From positions 1-24,460 of the forward strand of contig JAEUKO010000026.1 of the NCBI GenBank assembly GCA_016794285.1: a stretch of DNA of 24,460 nt, in the 5' to 3' direction. The notes beneath the pieces were generated by a model. It did not search any database, was not told the DNA's origin, and saw nothing but the letters and a program-made list of their open reading frames with translations. Shown one piece after another: positions 1 through 6,774 of the stretch; positions within the stretch are counted from its first letter, which is position 1; each line of letters opens with the position of its first letter. Source of the DNA: UBA1573 sp016794285 (GTDB taxonomy: Bacteria; Pseudomonadota; Alphaproteobacteria; Micavibrionales; Micavibrionaceae). The position numbers were made by a program, and so were the translations under genes.

Positions 1-138
1 CCTTGATGTACGTTCCGCTACGGTTCTCGGAAATCCGCCATTTTCGTCACATATCTGGAACTTTCTGGACGGACACTAAGAAATTCTGACAAGATGACCT
101 GAAAATTGCTCTTTTTTGCTTTCTTGTAAAGACTCTTT
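1..138. other. Window edge, no gene recognised
   Basis: These 138 bases lie downstream of the polyprenyl synthase stop codon. No start-to-stop frame of note, no tRNA fold and no clear hairpin-plus-T-run terminator were seen. The T-rich stretch near 109-125 precedes the synthase stop on the other strand and is not a convincing terminator. The segment may contain the end of a neighbouring gene or repeat lying outside the window. Confidence 0.4.
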
Positions 139-1155
139 TCAGCTGGACCTAGTCAAGGCAAAGCCTGCCAGATCAACCAAAAGAGATTTGATTTTTCCAT
201 GTGGAGCGAGGGCCAAACTCTCAATGGCTTTGTCCACATAGGACCGCGCCAGATTAAAAGCAGCCTGATCCGCGTGATGGTGCAAAATAATGCTTTGAGC
301 CTTAAACAAGTCACTTTCGTTAATGTCACGATTCTGAAAAGTTCTCTCCCAGAAGAGTTTCTCAGTCCGATCGGCCTCGGCAAGAGCAAAAAGAACCGGA
401 GCCGTTAGCTTCCCCTCGCGGAAATCATCGCCCAGCGATTTTCCCAGCTCTTCAGGGTTGGCCTGATAATCCAAAACGTCATCAGCAATCTGAAACGCCA
501 TACCAAGATTGTGGCCATACCCACGAAGAGCCTCTCGCATTTCCGGCGATTCTTCAGCGATAACAGGTCCAATTTCACACGCCGCCGCAAACAAAGCCGC
601 TGTCTTCGCGGCAATCACGGATAGGTATTGATCGAGTGTAGTTTCTAAGCGGTTTTGAATGGAAAGCTGCAGAACCTCACCTTCAGTAATCACCGAAGCC
701 GCACGAGAAAGAATACCAAGAACCTCAATTGAGCCATCTTCCACCATCAATTCAAAGGCACGGGAAAAGAGAAAATCCCCCACCAAGACGCTGGGCTGGT
801 TGCCAAACAATGTATTTGCCGCCGCTTGACCACGCCGCTGGTCACTTTCGTCAACCACATCATCGTGCAGCAAAGTGGCTGTGTGAATAAACTCAACCGC
901 GGCCGCAAGACGAAAGGGCCGCGAGGTTTCACCATCAAACAAACGTGTGGAGGCCAAGGTCATAAGAGGCCGAATTCTTTTTCCTCCCGCCGCGATTAAA
1001 TATCCGGCCAACTGCGGAATCAAGGCCACGTCCGACTGCATACGCGCCAAGATGAGGGTATTAACCGAGCGCATATCCTCCCTCATCACCGCTGAGAGTT
1101 CCTCAAGCGGGGAAGTGGAAGATACGGCTTTTTCGGCAGCAGTGCACTGGATCAT
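139..1155 (-). CDS. ispB: Polyprenyl diphosphate synthase (octaprenyl/decaprenyl type)
   Basis: This is a trans-isoprenyl diphosphate synthase that extends farnesyl diphosphate with isopentenyl diphosphate to make the ubiquinone side chain; it is a soluble or membrane-associated enzyme. The 338 residues match the family length. Visible motifs are GGKRIRP at 57-63 (substrate diphosphate binding), the first Asp-rich motif DDVVD at 98-102 followed by RRG, and the second Asp-rich motif DDVLD at 225-229, preceded by AFQIA. Both Mg-binding motifs are intact. Chain length cannot be read safely from sequence; octaprenyl or decaprenyl is inferred from the pairing with ubiA at 23402-24349. It diverges from the methyltransferase at 1241 with an 85-base gap. 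The Met at 1155 is the only reasonable start and the N-terminus fits the family. Confidence 0.93.
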   Translation of the reverse strand: MIQCTAAEKAVSSTSPLEELSAVMREDMRSVNTLILARMQSDVALIPQLAGYLIAAGGKRIRPLMTLASTRLFDGETSRPFRLAAAVEFIHTATLLHDDVVDESDQRRGQAAANTLFGNQPSVLVGDFLFSRAFELMVEDGSIEVLGILSRAASVITEGEVLQLSIQNRLETTLDQYLSVIAAKTAALFAAACEIGPVIAEESPEMREALRGYGHNLGMAFQIADDVLDYQANPEELGKSLGDDFREGKLTAPVLFALAEADRTEKLFWERTFQNRDINESDLFKAQSIILHHHADQAAFNLARSYVDKAIESLALAPHGKIKSLLVDLAGFALTRSS

Positions 1156-1240
1156 GAGTGGGTTATAGCCGAGTTATCTGAAAAAGCCAAGATACGCAAA
1201 ACCCCTTATCTCTTCGTGGCTTTTCAGGTAAAGAAAGGAA

Positions 1241-1987
1241 ATGGACCCATCACCCCAGCAAATTTATGTTCTTGACCGCAAGGTTTGCCTTTGGCAACCG
1301 GCCAATGGCGGATTTCGAACCTCTCTTGATAGCGTTTGTCTTGCCGCCGCGTGTCCAGCCAAAGCCGGAGACCATATCCTAGATGCCGGATGTGGTGTCG
1401 GCGGAGCCGGATTATGTGTTCTGTGGCGGATCAAAGATGCCAGCTTAACAGGTGTGGAATGGGAACAATCCTATTGTGATTTGGCTATTCAAAACGCTCA
1501 ACTTAATGCCTGTGATGAGCGGGCCAGTTTTGTCTGCTGTGACATTCGCACCTATCAGACGGATCAACCCAAACCGCTTTTTGACCATATCATCATCAAC
1601 CCTCCTTACCTAGAAGCCGGATGTCACACGCCCTCACCAGATCTTCTCCGTGCCGGAGCCCTTGGTCATCAAAAGGACGATTTGAGTTTGGAAGATTGGA
1701 TCAAGGCCGCGCACCACCTCGTCAAGTCAGGGGGAAGTTTTACGATGATTTATCCAGCCTCAGGAACGGATCGCATCCTGCGTGCTTTGGGGAAAAAATT
1801 TGGAGCCATTGACATCATCCCCCTTTGGCCCCGCGCCGGAGTTCCAGCCAAGCGTGTTATTATTCGGGCTATCAAAGACCGGAAAACCCCATCCTCTCTA
1901 CATTACGGACTGGTTTTGCATGAAGCAAACGGATCATATACCCAAGAGGCCGAGGCAATTTTGCGTTCTGGTCAGACCTTGTGTTAG
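1241..1987 (+). CDS. TrmN6-like N6-adenine methyltransferase
   Basis: This is an SAM-dependent methyltransferase of the family that includes tRNA1(Val) adenine-37 N6-methyltransferase (TrmN6/YfiC). The Rossmann motif I is LDAGCGVGGAGL (residues 47-58), the acidic end of strand 2 is in GVEWE (71-75), and the catalytic NPPY tetrad sits at 120-123, the signature of N6-adenine and glutamine methyltransferases. The N-terminal GFRTSLDSVCLAA segment corresponds to the family's G-Y/F-R-x-S-x-D-S-V block. Length (248 aa) is typical. AAAGGA lies a few bases before the ATG. In many alphaproteobacteria a related gene sits beside the polyprenyl synthase, as here. Target base and RNA are inferred from family; a protein or other RNA substrate is not excluded. 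Confidence 0.85.
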   Translation: MDPSPQQIYVLDRKVCLWQPANGGFRTSLDSVCLAAACPAKAGDHILDAGCGVGGAGLCVLWRIKDASLTGVEWEQSYCDLAIQNAQLNACDERASFVCCDIRTYQTDQPKPLFDHIIINPPYLEAGCHTPSPDLLRAGALGHQKDDLSLEDWIKAAHHLVKSGGSFTMIYPASGTDRILRALGKKFGAIDIIPLWPRAGVPAKRVIIRAIKDRKTPSSLHYGLVLHEANGSYTQEAEAILRSGQTLC

Positions 1988-1990
1988 ACT

Positions 1991-2188
1991 ATGGCCATGA
2001 GAATAAAAGCTATCTCGAACAAGTTTGACGTCCATGCTGTTCCTCCGCAGACCTCTCACGCTGTGCAAGCTGTGGGGCCTGCCGCTGCTGTGCAGGTCTC
2101 CCCTTCCCCTTTGCGGGAAGACCAGCCGCTTTATACACTGACAGGTCGCCTTGCTTCGCCCCCCGCTACCTTTCACGCTTTTGCTTAA
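1991..2188 (+). CDS. Doubtful small ORF between methyltransferase and acetyltransferase
   Basis: A 65-codon frame begins four bases after the methyltransferase stop and ends six bases before the acetyltransferase start, filling the gap neatly. The product is basic at the N-terminus, rich in Ala, Pro and Val, and matches no family I know. No good ribosome-binding site precedes the ATG. Another forward frame across about 2040-2190 is unusually rich in Cys (clusters such as CASCGACRCC), which recalls the zinc-ribbon start of ComF-like proteins. The stretch may therefore be a decayed gene rather than a live small one. Confidence 0.25.
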   Translation: MAMRIKAISNKFDVHAVPPQTSHAVQAVGPAAAVQVSPSPLREDQPLYTLTGRLASPPATFHAFA

Positions 2189-2194
2189 CGTACC

Positions 2195-2752
2195 ATGAAG
2201 GAAAGTTCTTCCATTACCGTTCTGACTCAAGCTGATATTCCAGCCTTAATTGAGCTGACCAAAGGTCATGTTTCCGAAACTGGTTATTTCGAGCAAAGCT
2301 GGATTGAACAGCAAGAAGGAAAACGCCGTGTTTTTCTGGCTTGGAAACAGGGAAATTTGGCTGGTTACGTTCACTTGAACCGACTCCCAAAATATTTCCC
2401 TTTTCGCCATCTGGGTATTCCCGAAATTCAGGATCTCTTTGTCCATACCTATTTTCGCCGCCAAGGCATTGGCGAGGCCCTTGTCAAAGCATGCGAAGAA
2501 GAAGCCCTCTCCAACCAAGTTACCGCTATAGGAATTGGTGTCGGAGTCACAAAGAATTTCGGTGCAGCCCAGCGACTTTATATACGTCTCGGGTATTTAC
2601 CAGATGGAAGCGGCGTTGTTTTTGAGCGCGAAAATCTTTCAAACGGAGAAATGCGCCCGATTGATGATCGCTTATGCCTTATGCTGATGAAAGATCTGAA
2701 TCCGGCACTGACAACGGGTGAGTCATCAAACCAGCCGCCACTTCGCGGTTGA
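2195..2752 (+). CDS. GNAT-family N-acetyltransferase
   Basis: The product is a GCN5-related acyltransferase using acetyl-CoA; the substrate is not predictable. Residues 5-135 carry the fold: strand-turn EIQDLFVHTYFRRQGIG at about 77-93 holds the acetyl-CoA pyrophosphate loop R-R-x-G-I-G (88-93), then helix EALVKACEEEA, then a late N-F-G-A-A-Q-R-L-Y-x-R-L-G-Y motif (121-134) characteristic of small-molecule or peptide GNATs. Length 185 aa is slightly long; the Pro/Ser-rich C-terminal tail lies in the segment that overlaps flaF. The gene converges on flaF and overlaps it by 74 bases (2679-2752), so the two 3' ends share DNA. Confidence 0.8.
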   Translation: MKESSSITVLTQADIPALIELTKGHVSETGYFEQSWIEQQEGKRRVFLAWKQGNLAGYVHLNRLPKYFPFRHLGIPEIQDLFVHTYFRRQGIGEALVKACEEEALSNQVTAIGIGVGVTKNFGAAQRLYIRLGYLPDGSGVVFERENLSNGEMRPIDDRLCLMLMKDLNPALTTGESSNQPPLRG

Positions 2753-3125
2753 TGTTGATAAGGATACTGAGCTTATCCTGAGCGGGATCAGCCAAAATAT
2801 CCACCGAACGCTTAAAAACGAAACTGGCCAAATTGATGATGTTCGTCCGTAGCGGAGGAGCCGATGGCACATTTGCTGCCGTATTCGGCTGTTGTGCGTT
2901 ATCATAAAACAAAACCCAGATCTGGCGATTAAACTTGAGGGTTTCTTCTATCCCCCCCGCCGTCCTTTTGTCCCAGTTATTCTGGAGATCCTGCAGCATT
3001 CGTGCGGCTTTGAGCAAAGCCTGTGCCTCCAGCTCACGACCACCCGCAAAGGCCTTCGCCCGTGCACCATAATTCGCGCTCGCCTTACCATGGGCAGCCG
3101 GCTTAGAGGGAGGCCGCGTTGACAT
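2679..3125 (-). CDS. flaF: Flagellar biosynthesis regulator FlaF
   Basis: FlaF is an alphaproteobacterial cytoplasmic protein needed for flagellin accumulation and secretion; in Caulobacter it works with FlbT to couple flagellin synthesis to assembly. The product (148 aa from the chosen start) has the family pattern: an N-terminal Y-x-x-x-A segment, helix ELEAQALLKAARML, a central NRQIWVLFYD, and the C-terminal INLASFVFKRSVDIL...LININREVAAGL block. The frame is open for nine more codons upstream, but the Met at 3125 gives a start that overlaps the flbT stop by 23 bases, a common coupling arrangement. It runs a little longer than most FlaF proteins at both ends. Its 3' end overlaps the convergent acetyltransferase by 74 bases. 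Confidence 0.88.
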   Translation of the reverse strand: MSTRPPSKPAAHGKASANYGARAKAFAGGRELEAQALLKAARMLQDLQNNWDKRTAGGIEETLKFNRQIWVLFYDNAQQPNTAANVPSAPPLRTNIINLASFVFKRSVDILADPAQDKLSILININREVAAGLMTHPLSVPDSDLSSA

Positions 3126-3501
3126 TTGCCAGCAACTCCTGTTCGTGAACAATCAGGTCTTTGGCTTCCCTCAACGCCCGATAGTAGTGTCCTTGAATGA
3201 TTTGTTCATTGATTCTCATAAAAAAAACCGCTGTTGACGGGGCCGCCGCCTGAATCATTTTGAGCATCTCAAAGTACTTCGGATGGTATTCTCGCGGGTT
3301 ACGCGCCAAATACATACACTGAACCAGAAGATATACCTTCTTACACGGTGTGTCAGCTTGTTCTTCGAACATAACATCTTTTTCACGAAGAATCGGGGCC
3401 TCACCTGCGATATGCAAACGAGTTCGTTGGTCATCATTGGTAATAACCGTTGTGCCAATCAGAATCTTCTCGCCTGGCTTAAGATCAATAATCAGGGCCA
3501 T
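3103..3501 (-). CDS. flbT: Flagellin post-transcriptional repressor FlbT
   Basis: FlbT is a small cytoplasmic RNA-associated protein; in Caulobacter it acts on the 5' leader of flagellin mRNA and represses translation until the hook is complete. The 132-aa product is full length and carries the family core ILREKDVMFEEQADTPCKKVYLLVQCMYL (about residues 36-65), plus the N-terminal LKPGEKILIG block. AAAGGAG stands upstream of the ATG. It lies 42 bases after the flagellin gene and overlaps flaF, so flagellin, flbT and flaF probably form one transcript. The presence of this repressor directly behind its likely target suggests feedback on the flagellin leader at 4393-4460. Confidence 0.95.
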   Translation of the reverse strand: MALIIDLKPGEKILIGTTVITNDDQRTRLHIAGEAPILREKDVMFEEQADTPCKKVYLLVQCMYLARNPREYHPKYFEMLKMIQAAAPSTAVFFMRINEQIIQGHYYRALREAKDLIVHEQELLANVNAASL

Positions 3502-3543
3502 AATCAGGGAGTCTCCTTTAGAAAAACTAGCACCACACGCCAG

Positions 3544-4392
3544 CTATAAAAATTGTCGCAACAAATGACTTTGCGCCTCTGAAGCAAGAGGGGATTCTGT
3601 TTCACTCAATTGTTGACGAATTTGCAAAGCCAACAAATTCGCAGCTTCGTCCGTCAAATTGTTCTGTTGAATATGTTCAGACCCACTCGCCATTGCCGCA
3701 ATAGCGTTTTCTGAAAACTCTTGGCGAGTTTGCAGCAGCATCACGTCTGATGAAATCTGGTTGCGCAAGGTTGTCGCTATATCAATCGCATTCATCACGT
3801 CAATACGAGAATCCTGAACTGATTCCAACGAAGAAAACTTCGGTGCACGCATTTCAAGGCCCTTGGTCGTCACATCAAACCCTTGTGTTACCAACGTAGA
3901 TTTTCCCTCGGTATCAAAAACCGTGGTCAACGTATCCGCTTTGAGTAGGTTAACCCCCTGCACTGAGGCCTTATCAACAGCACCATCCAATTTCTTAAGC
4001 ACGGCAGAGTAACGATCCTCTAACTCGGCCAAACGATCTTTGTTTCCCTCGTATCCGGCTGAAGTACGCAGCGTGTCCCGCGCCCGAACGGTAATGCCGC
4101 CCGCTTCTTCCAATATGCCTATTACATTATTCGCCGCATCTCGCGCCCCTTGCAGTGTCGTTAAACTCCGCCCGAGCGCATCAAAAACTGTTTGTAAATT
4201 TTGCGAAGTCTTGTTCAACGAAGTCACGAATAGGGTTGTTTGGTCCGCCGATAATACAGCAGGGCCATTTTGACTGGTTGCAGAAGGTTTGTCACCCCCT
4301 GTGGCAGAAGAAACTGAGACCGCGCCACCCTGCGGCGACTTAAGCCCGAGCAAGCGGGTCATCAAAACAGAAGTCATGGGGATTTCGGACAT
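3544..4392 (-). CDS. Flagellin, divergent N-terminal half
   Basis: This is a filament subunit exported by the flagellar type III apparatus. The C-terminal third is the best match: DVMLLQTRQEFSENAI at about 217-231 and LTDEAANLLALQIRQQL at about 246-262 follow the pattern of Rhodospirillales flagellins (L-Q-x-R-x-x-F and N/D-E-x-A-N-x-L-A-L-Q-x-R-Q-Q-L). The N-terminus MSEIPMTSVLMTRLLGL resembles the MSDISLT...LL-L start of the same group. The canonical R-L-S-T-G-K-K-V segment and following region are strongly altered (residues 20-50), rich in Ser, Gly and Ala, and there is no bulky variable outer domain, giving 282 aa. A strong AAAGGAGG ribosome-binding site precedes the start. A hook-filament junction role (FlgL) is a less likely alternative. 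Confidence 0.85.
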   Translation of the reverse strand: MSEIPMTSVLMTRLLGLKSPQGGAVSVSSATGGDKPSATSQNGPAVLSADQTTLFVTSLNKTSQNLQTVFDALGRSLTTLQGARDAANNVIGILEEAGGITVRARDTLRTSAGYEGNKDRLAELEDRYSAVLKKLDGAVDKASVQGVNLLKADTLTTVFDTEGKSTLVTQGFDVTTKGLEMRAPKFSSLESVQDSRIDVMNAIDIATTLRNQISSDVMLLQTRQEFSENAIAAMASGSEHIQQNNLTDEAANLLALQIRQQLSETESPLASEAQSHLLRQFL

Positions 4393-4465
4393 ATGCTGAC
4401 AACCTCCTTTCTGGGGCGTATTTCAATTCAAGACGTCATCCTGCGCCTTAGCACGTTACCCCTCC

Positions 4466-4492
4466 ATTATAAGGGCGAGAGGTTTAATGCAA
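4466..4492 (-). promoter_or_regulatory. Candidate promoter for the flagellin operon
   Basis: Reading the minus strand, TTGCAT (4487-4492) is followed after 15 bases by a perfect TATAAT (4466-4471), or TTTGCA after 16 bases. This would start transcription near 4459 and give a leader of about 65 bases ahead of the flagellin start, ending in AAAGGAGG. No sigma-54 GG/GC pair was seen here. The leader contains GGGG and CCCC blocks able to pair, a possible target for FlbT, but this is inference only. Confidence 0.4.
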
Positions 4493-4510
4493 AGTTAAGA
4501 GCATTTGAGG

Positions 4511-4678
4511 CTACAAATCCTGTCTGAAACGCTGACCGCAATATTGACAAGCAACTTCACCATTTTGAGGAAATTGGTAGTAAACAATAGGATGGCCAAG
4601 CGAAGAATTGCCACCATTGCACTTAACCCCAATCACGGTATGGGGAACAGAGATAATTTGAGGTTTTCTGTTTGTCAT
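4511..4678 (-). CDS. CHCC-type zinc-finger miniprotein
   Basis: A 55-codon gene encodes a protein beginning MTNRKPQIISVPHTVIGVKC. The core is C20-N-G-G, then S-L-G-H-P-I-V-Y (26-33), and C44-Q-Y-C47-G-Q-R-F, exactly the C...LGHP-V-Y...C-x-Y-C...F layout of the zf-CHCC family (small alphaproteobacterial proteins related to the mitochondrial complex I subunit NDUFS6). The ligands Cys20, His29, Cys44 and Cys47 are all present. It is too short to be found by length alone and lies antisense to a longer spurious forward frame. No strong ribosome-binding site precedes the ATG, and no other start lies between it and the upstream in-frame stop. It is on the same strand as the flagellin operon, whose likely promoter lies between the two. 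A role in respiratory complex I assembly is inferred from the family only. Confidence 0.88.
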   Translation of the reverse strand: MTNRKPQIISVPHTVIGVKCNGGNSSLGHPIVYYQFPQNGEVACQYCGQRFRQDL

Positions 4679-4776
4679 AGCAAAACTCGCACCAGATGGA
4701 CTTTTAAGACTTTCTTTGCCTTCTCTTTATAAACTGAGTAGCAGAAAAGTCCAGCAGGAACGCCAGCAAGAACACC

Positions 4777-5190
4777 ATGTCACACGAAAAAGCCTCCCCA
4801 TCTTCTCCACTTTCTCTTACGTTCACAGACAACCCGTCAATCAAGGGGCGGGAAAGACAGTTTATCACAGTCACAGTTGACCTCGCTCCGATTGTTGCGA
4901 GTTGGCGGGAGTCTTTGTTCGCCTATGAATGGTTTACTCCGGAAGGACAAATTCGAACCCTCGCCCAAATGAGCGAGCCAGTTCGTCAAAAACGCGAGAA
5001 CGTTGAAAAAAATATAGCCTCCAACGTCCCCCTGGCACGACCTGTTCTAGGAATTGGCATTCTTGATACTATTGAAATCGGCGCAGGACGCGAGGTTCTT
5101 CTAACCCTTGCCACCCACGGAATTGAAACCATATCGGTTCACATCCCCGAGAGCCACTTTGAAGAGTTTCGGCCTTTAATTCGCACCTAG
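4777..5190 (+). CDS. Conserved-looking protein of unknown function
   Basis: A 137-residue soluble protein with no signal peptide and no membrane segment. The middle (about 42-80) is predicted mixed helix, with YEWFTPEGQIRTLAQM and a charged VRQKRENVEKNI stretch. The C-terminal half is strand-rich (ARPVLGIGILDTIEIGAGREVLLTLATHGIETISVHIP), a pattern typical of a small alpha/beta domain. I do not recognise the family. The ATG follows a purine-rich AGCAGGAA/AGCAAGAA stretch. It lies 33 bases upstream of the prepilin-like gene on the same strand, so co-transcription is likely. Confidence 0.6.
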   Translation: MSHEKASPSSPLSLTFTDNPSIKGRERQFITVTVDLAPIVASWRESLFAYEWFTPEGQIRTLAQMSEPVRQKRENVEKNIASNVPLARPVLGIGILDTIEIGAGREVLLTLATHGIETISVHIPESHFEEFRPLIRT

Positions 5191-5223
5191 AACAATCCTG
5201 ACCTTTAATCTATACTCGCGGAC

Positions 5224-5916
5224 ATGAGGCGCATTTATTCCCCTTCTCAGCGTGGTTCTGGTTTGTTGATGATTTTAATGATCGTCGTGTTGTTTGCCGC
5301 GCTGTCTTATGCAATCTCTCGCCAAGCTACAGGAACAAAAGGGCTATCCGAAGAACGCTATAAATTGGTAGCATCCGAGGTTATTGATGCAGGGACTCGC
5401 TTTGCCGACACAGTTTCTCGCCTCCGCCTTAAAGGGGTATCAAGCGCACAAATCAGCTTTGAAAATTCAGTCGTGGCAGGGTACGCCAATGGCGGATGCG
5501 CCTCTGATTCTTGTAAAGTCTTTGCTTTTGATGGAGGAGGGATAGACTGGGAAGCTCCAGTCGCCGGAGTGAATAGTGGCGAAAATTGGGGATTTTCTGG
5601 CAGTGTCAGTTTAACCGATGTCGGAACTGCAGCTCCAGATCTCTTAGCTATTCTCCCCAATATTTCTCTTGAACTCTGTTCAAGACTGAATGTGTTGCTG
5701 AACCTTCATGACAGCTCAACCTCGCCACCCGTTGTGGTTGCCGCAACATTTGATAAATTCACAGGAACTTATCCAGCAACCTCAACAATCAATGCGGCCC
5801 TCATTAACGGCAAAAAATCAGGTTGCTTGCAAATCACCACCGCATCTGGAACCGCGATTTCTGGAGCTCCCTTGGCCAGCAAATACCATTTCATTCAGGT
5901 CTTGCAGGCGTTTTAG
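5224..5916 (+). CDS. Prepilin-like single-pass membrane protein
   Basis: The 230-residue product begins with a short basic segment and then one hydrophobic helix, RGSGLLMILMIVVLFAALSYAISR (about 10-33), set out like a type IV prepilin signal (basic leader, Gly, hydrophobic stretch). The Glu normally at +5 of mature pilins is absent (Met or Leu there). The rest is an exported domain, Ser/Gly/Thr-rich and strand-rich, with four Cys (in GGCASDSC, ELCSRL and SGCLQI) that could form two disulfides. I recall similar N-terminal helices in families of uncharacterised alphaproteobacterial proteins. A role as a minor pseudopilin or surface protein is inference. Its stop overlaps the convergent gene at 5913 by four bases. 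Confidence 0.65.
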   Translation: MRRIYSPSQRGSGLLMILMIVVLFAALSYAISRQATGTKGLSEERYKLVASEVIDAGTRFADTVSRLRLKGVSSAQISFENSVVAGYANGGCASDSCKVFAFDGGGIDWEAPVAGVNSGENWGFSGSVSLTDVGTAAPDLLAILPNISLELCSRLNVLLNLHDSSTSPPVVVAATFDKFTGTYPATSTINAALINGKKSGCLQITTASGTAISGAPLASKYHFIQVLQAF

Positions 5917-6692
5917 AGGTTCAAGCCCAACGCCTTGGACACAGCCTTGCAAGCAGCCTCAGCCGCAGGGGTAACCGCAGCTTCTGTTGCCATGCCCACC
6001 GTCCCAACCCCCACCGTAGCTGCGGTAGCCGCAAGAGGAAGAACAATAGGAGCAGCAGGGCCTGACGCCGCTGTAATAGCCGTAGCCGCAGCCGCAGCGG
6101 GAACAGCAGTGGCCGCCATAGCAGCCCCTCCAGCACTCGCTCCGGCAATTTGGCCAAAGGCTCCACACAGATTATTTTGTCTTGCTTCTGCAGCACCAGG
6201 AATAGCGGAGTTTAGCGCGGCATTCCCAACTGATTCTACGGTAGCCCCAGATTCCGCAGCGGCAGATGCCCCTGCAGCGAAAGTAGCAACCAGCCCCCCC
6301 GCTACTCCCTTAACAGAAAAAGGGCTTCTCGCCTTCGGAGACTCTATAAGCCCAGCTTCTTGCGCCATGCGCACAGATTGTGTGTACCCACCTCCGAAAG
6401 GGGCTTTTCCATTTATTACATTTTGCAAAGCATTAAGAGAAGTTTTGTGAGCTTCAGGAGAAATCCCTCCGACTCCGTCACTAACAGGAGCATAAGCCCT
6501 TGCCAGTTCCAGAACCCTCATCTTGTGAACACCATCCACTGTTGGATTTTGTGCCGGTATCCTCTCCACCGCCCTATTTAATTCCGCCCGCACTTTATTG
6601 GGGTCAGTGGGATATCTCTTTTCAAGTAACCCGACCATTTCTTTGGCCTCTTGAAACAATTTTTGCTCAGAACTCGGCACGGATAACGCCAT
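5913..6692 (-). CDS. Ala/Gly-rich protein with long apolar C-terminal half, unknown
   Basis: The 259-residue product has two halves. Residues 1-125 are charged and helical (SSEQKLFQEAKEMVGLLEKRYP, KVRAELNRAVERI) and could be a folded soluble domain. From about 128 to 255 the protein is nearly all Ala, Gly, Val, Thr and Pro, with long apolar runs such as AATAITAASGPAAPIVLPLA and glycine-spaced patterns, interrupted by a NNLCGAFGQ segment (Cys near 175). There is no N-terminal signal peptide. Such apolar helices suggest membrane insertion, as in hydrophobin-like or pore-forming proteins, but no family was recognised. The start follows AGAGG with about nine bases spacing, and that site can be covered by a hairpin (6699-6743). 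It is convergent with the prepilin-like gene. Confidence 0.6.
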   Translation of the reverse strand: MALSVPSSEQKLFQEAKEMVGLLEKRYPTDPNKVRAELNRAVERIPAQNPTVDGVHKMRVLELARAYAPVSDGVGGISPEAHKTSLNALQNVINGKAPFGGGYTQSVRMAQEAGLIESPKARSPFSVKGVAGGLVATFAAGASAAAESGATVESVGNAALNSAIPGAAEARQNNLCGAFGQIAGASAGGAAMAATAVPAAAAATAITAASGPAAPIVLPLAATAATVGVGTVGMATEAAVTPAAEAACKAVSKALGLNL

Positions 6693-6698
6693 AGAAAA

Positions 6699-6743
6699 AA
6701 ACCTCTTTCCTTCAATATTAAAAAGTGTAGCAGGAAAGGGTTT
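6699..6743 (-). promoter_or_regulatory. Hairpin that can sequester the ribosome-binding site of 5913-6692
   Basis: On the minus-strand transcript, AAACCCTTTCC (6743-6733) can pair with GGAAAGAGGTTT (6710-6699) in 11 base pairs with a single bulged A and a loop of 22 bases. The 3' arm contains the Shine-Dalgarno-like GGAAAGAGG just before the ATG at 6692. Pairing would hide the site. Whether the transcript starts upstream of 6743 is not known. Confidence 0.45.
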
Positions 6744-6774
6744 ATTAATTATGACTATCTAATAAAAGAGGGAT

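Noticed and set aside
4505..4732. 75-codon forward frame
   Set aside because: It lies antisense to the CHCC zinc-finger gene, which has all the family residues; the forward product resembles nothing.
5935..6450. Ala/Val-rich forward frame of 171 codons opposite the Ala/Gly-rich gene
   Set aside because: GCN codons read on the opposite strand also avoid stops; the minus frame has a proper ribosome-binding site and a non-repetitive N-terminal domain.
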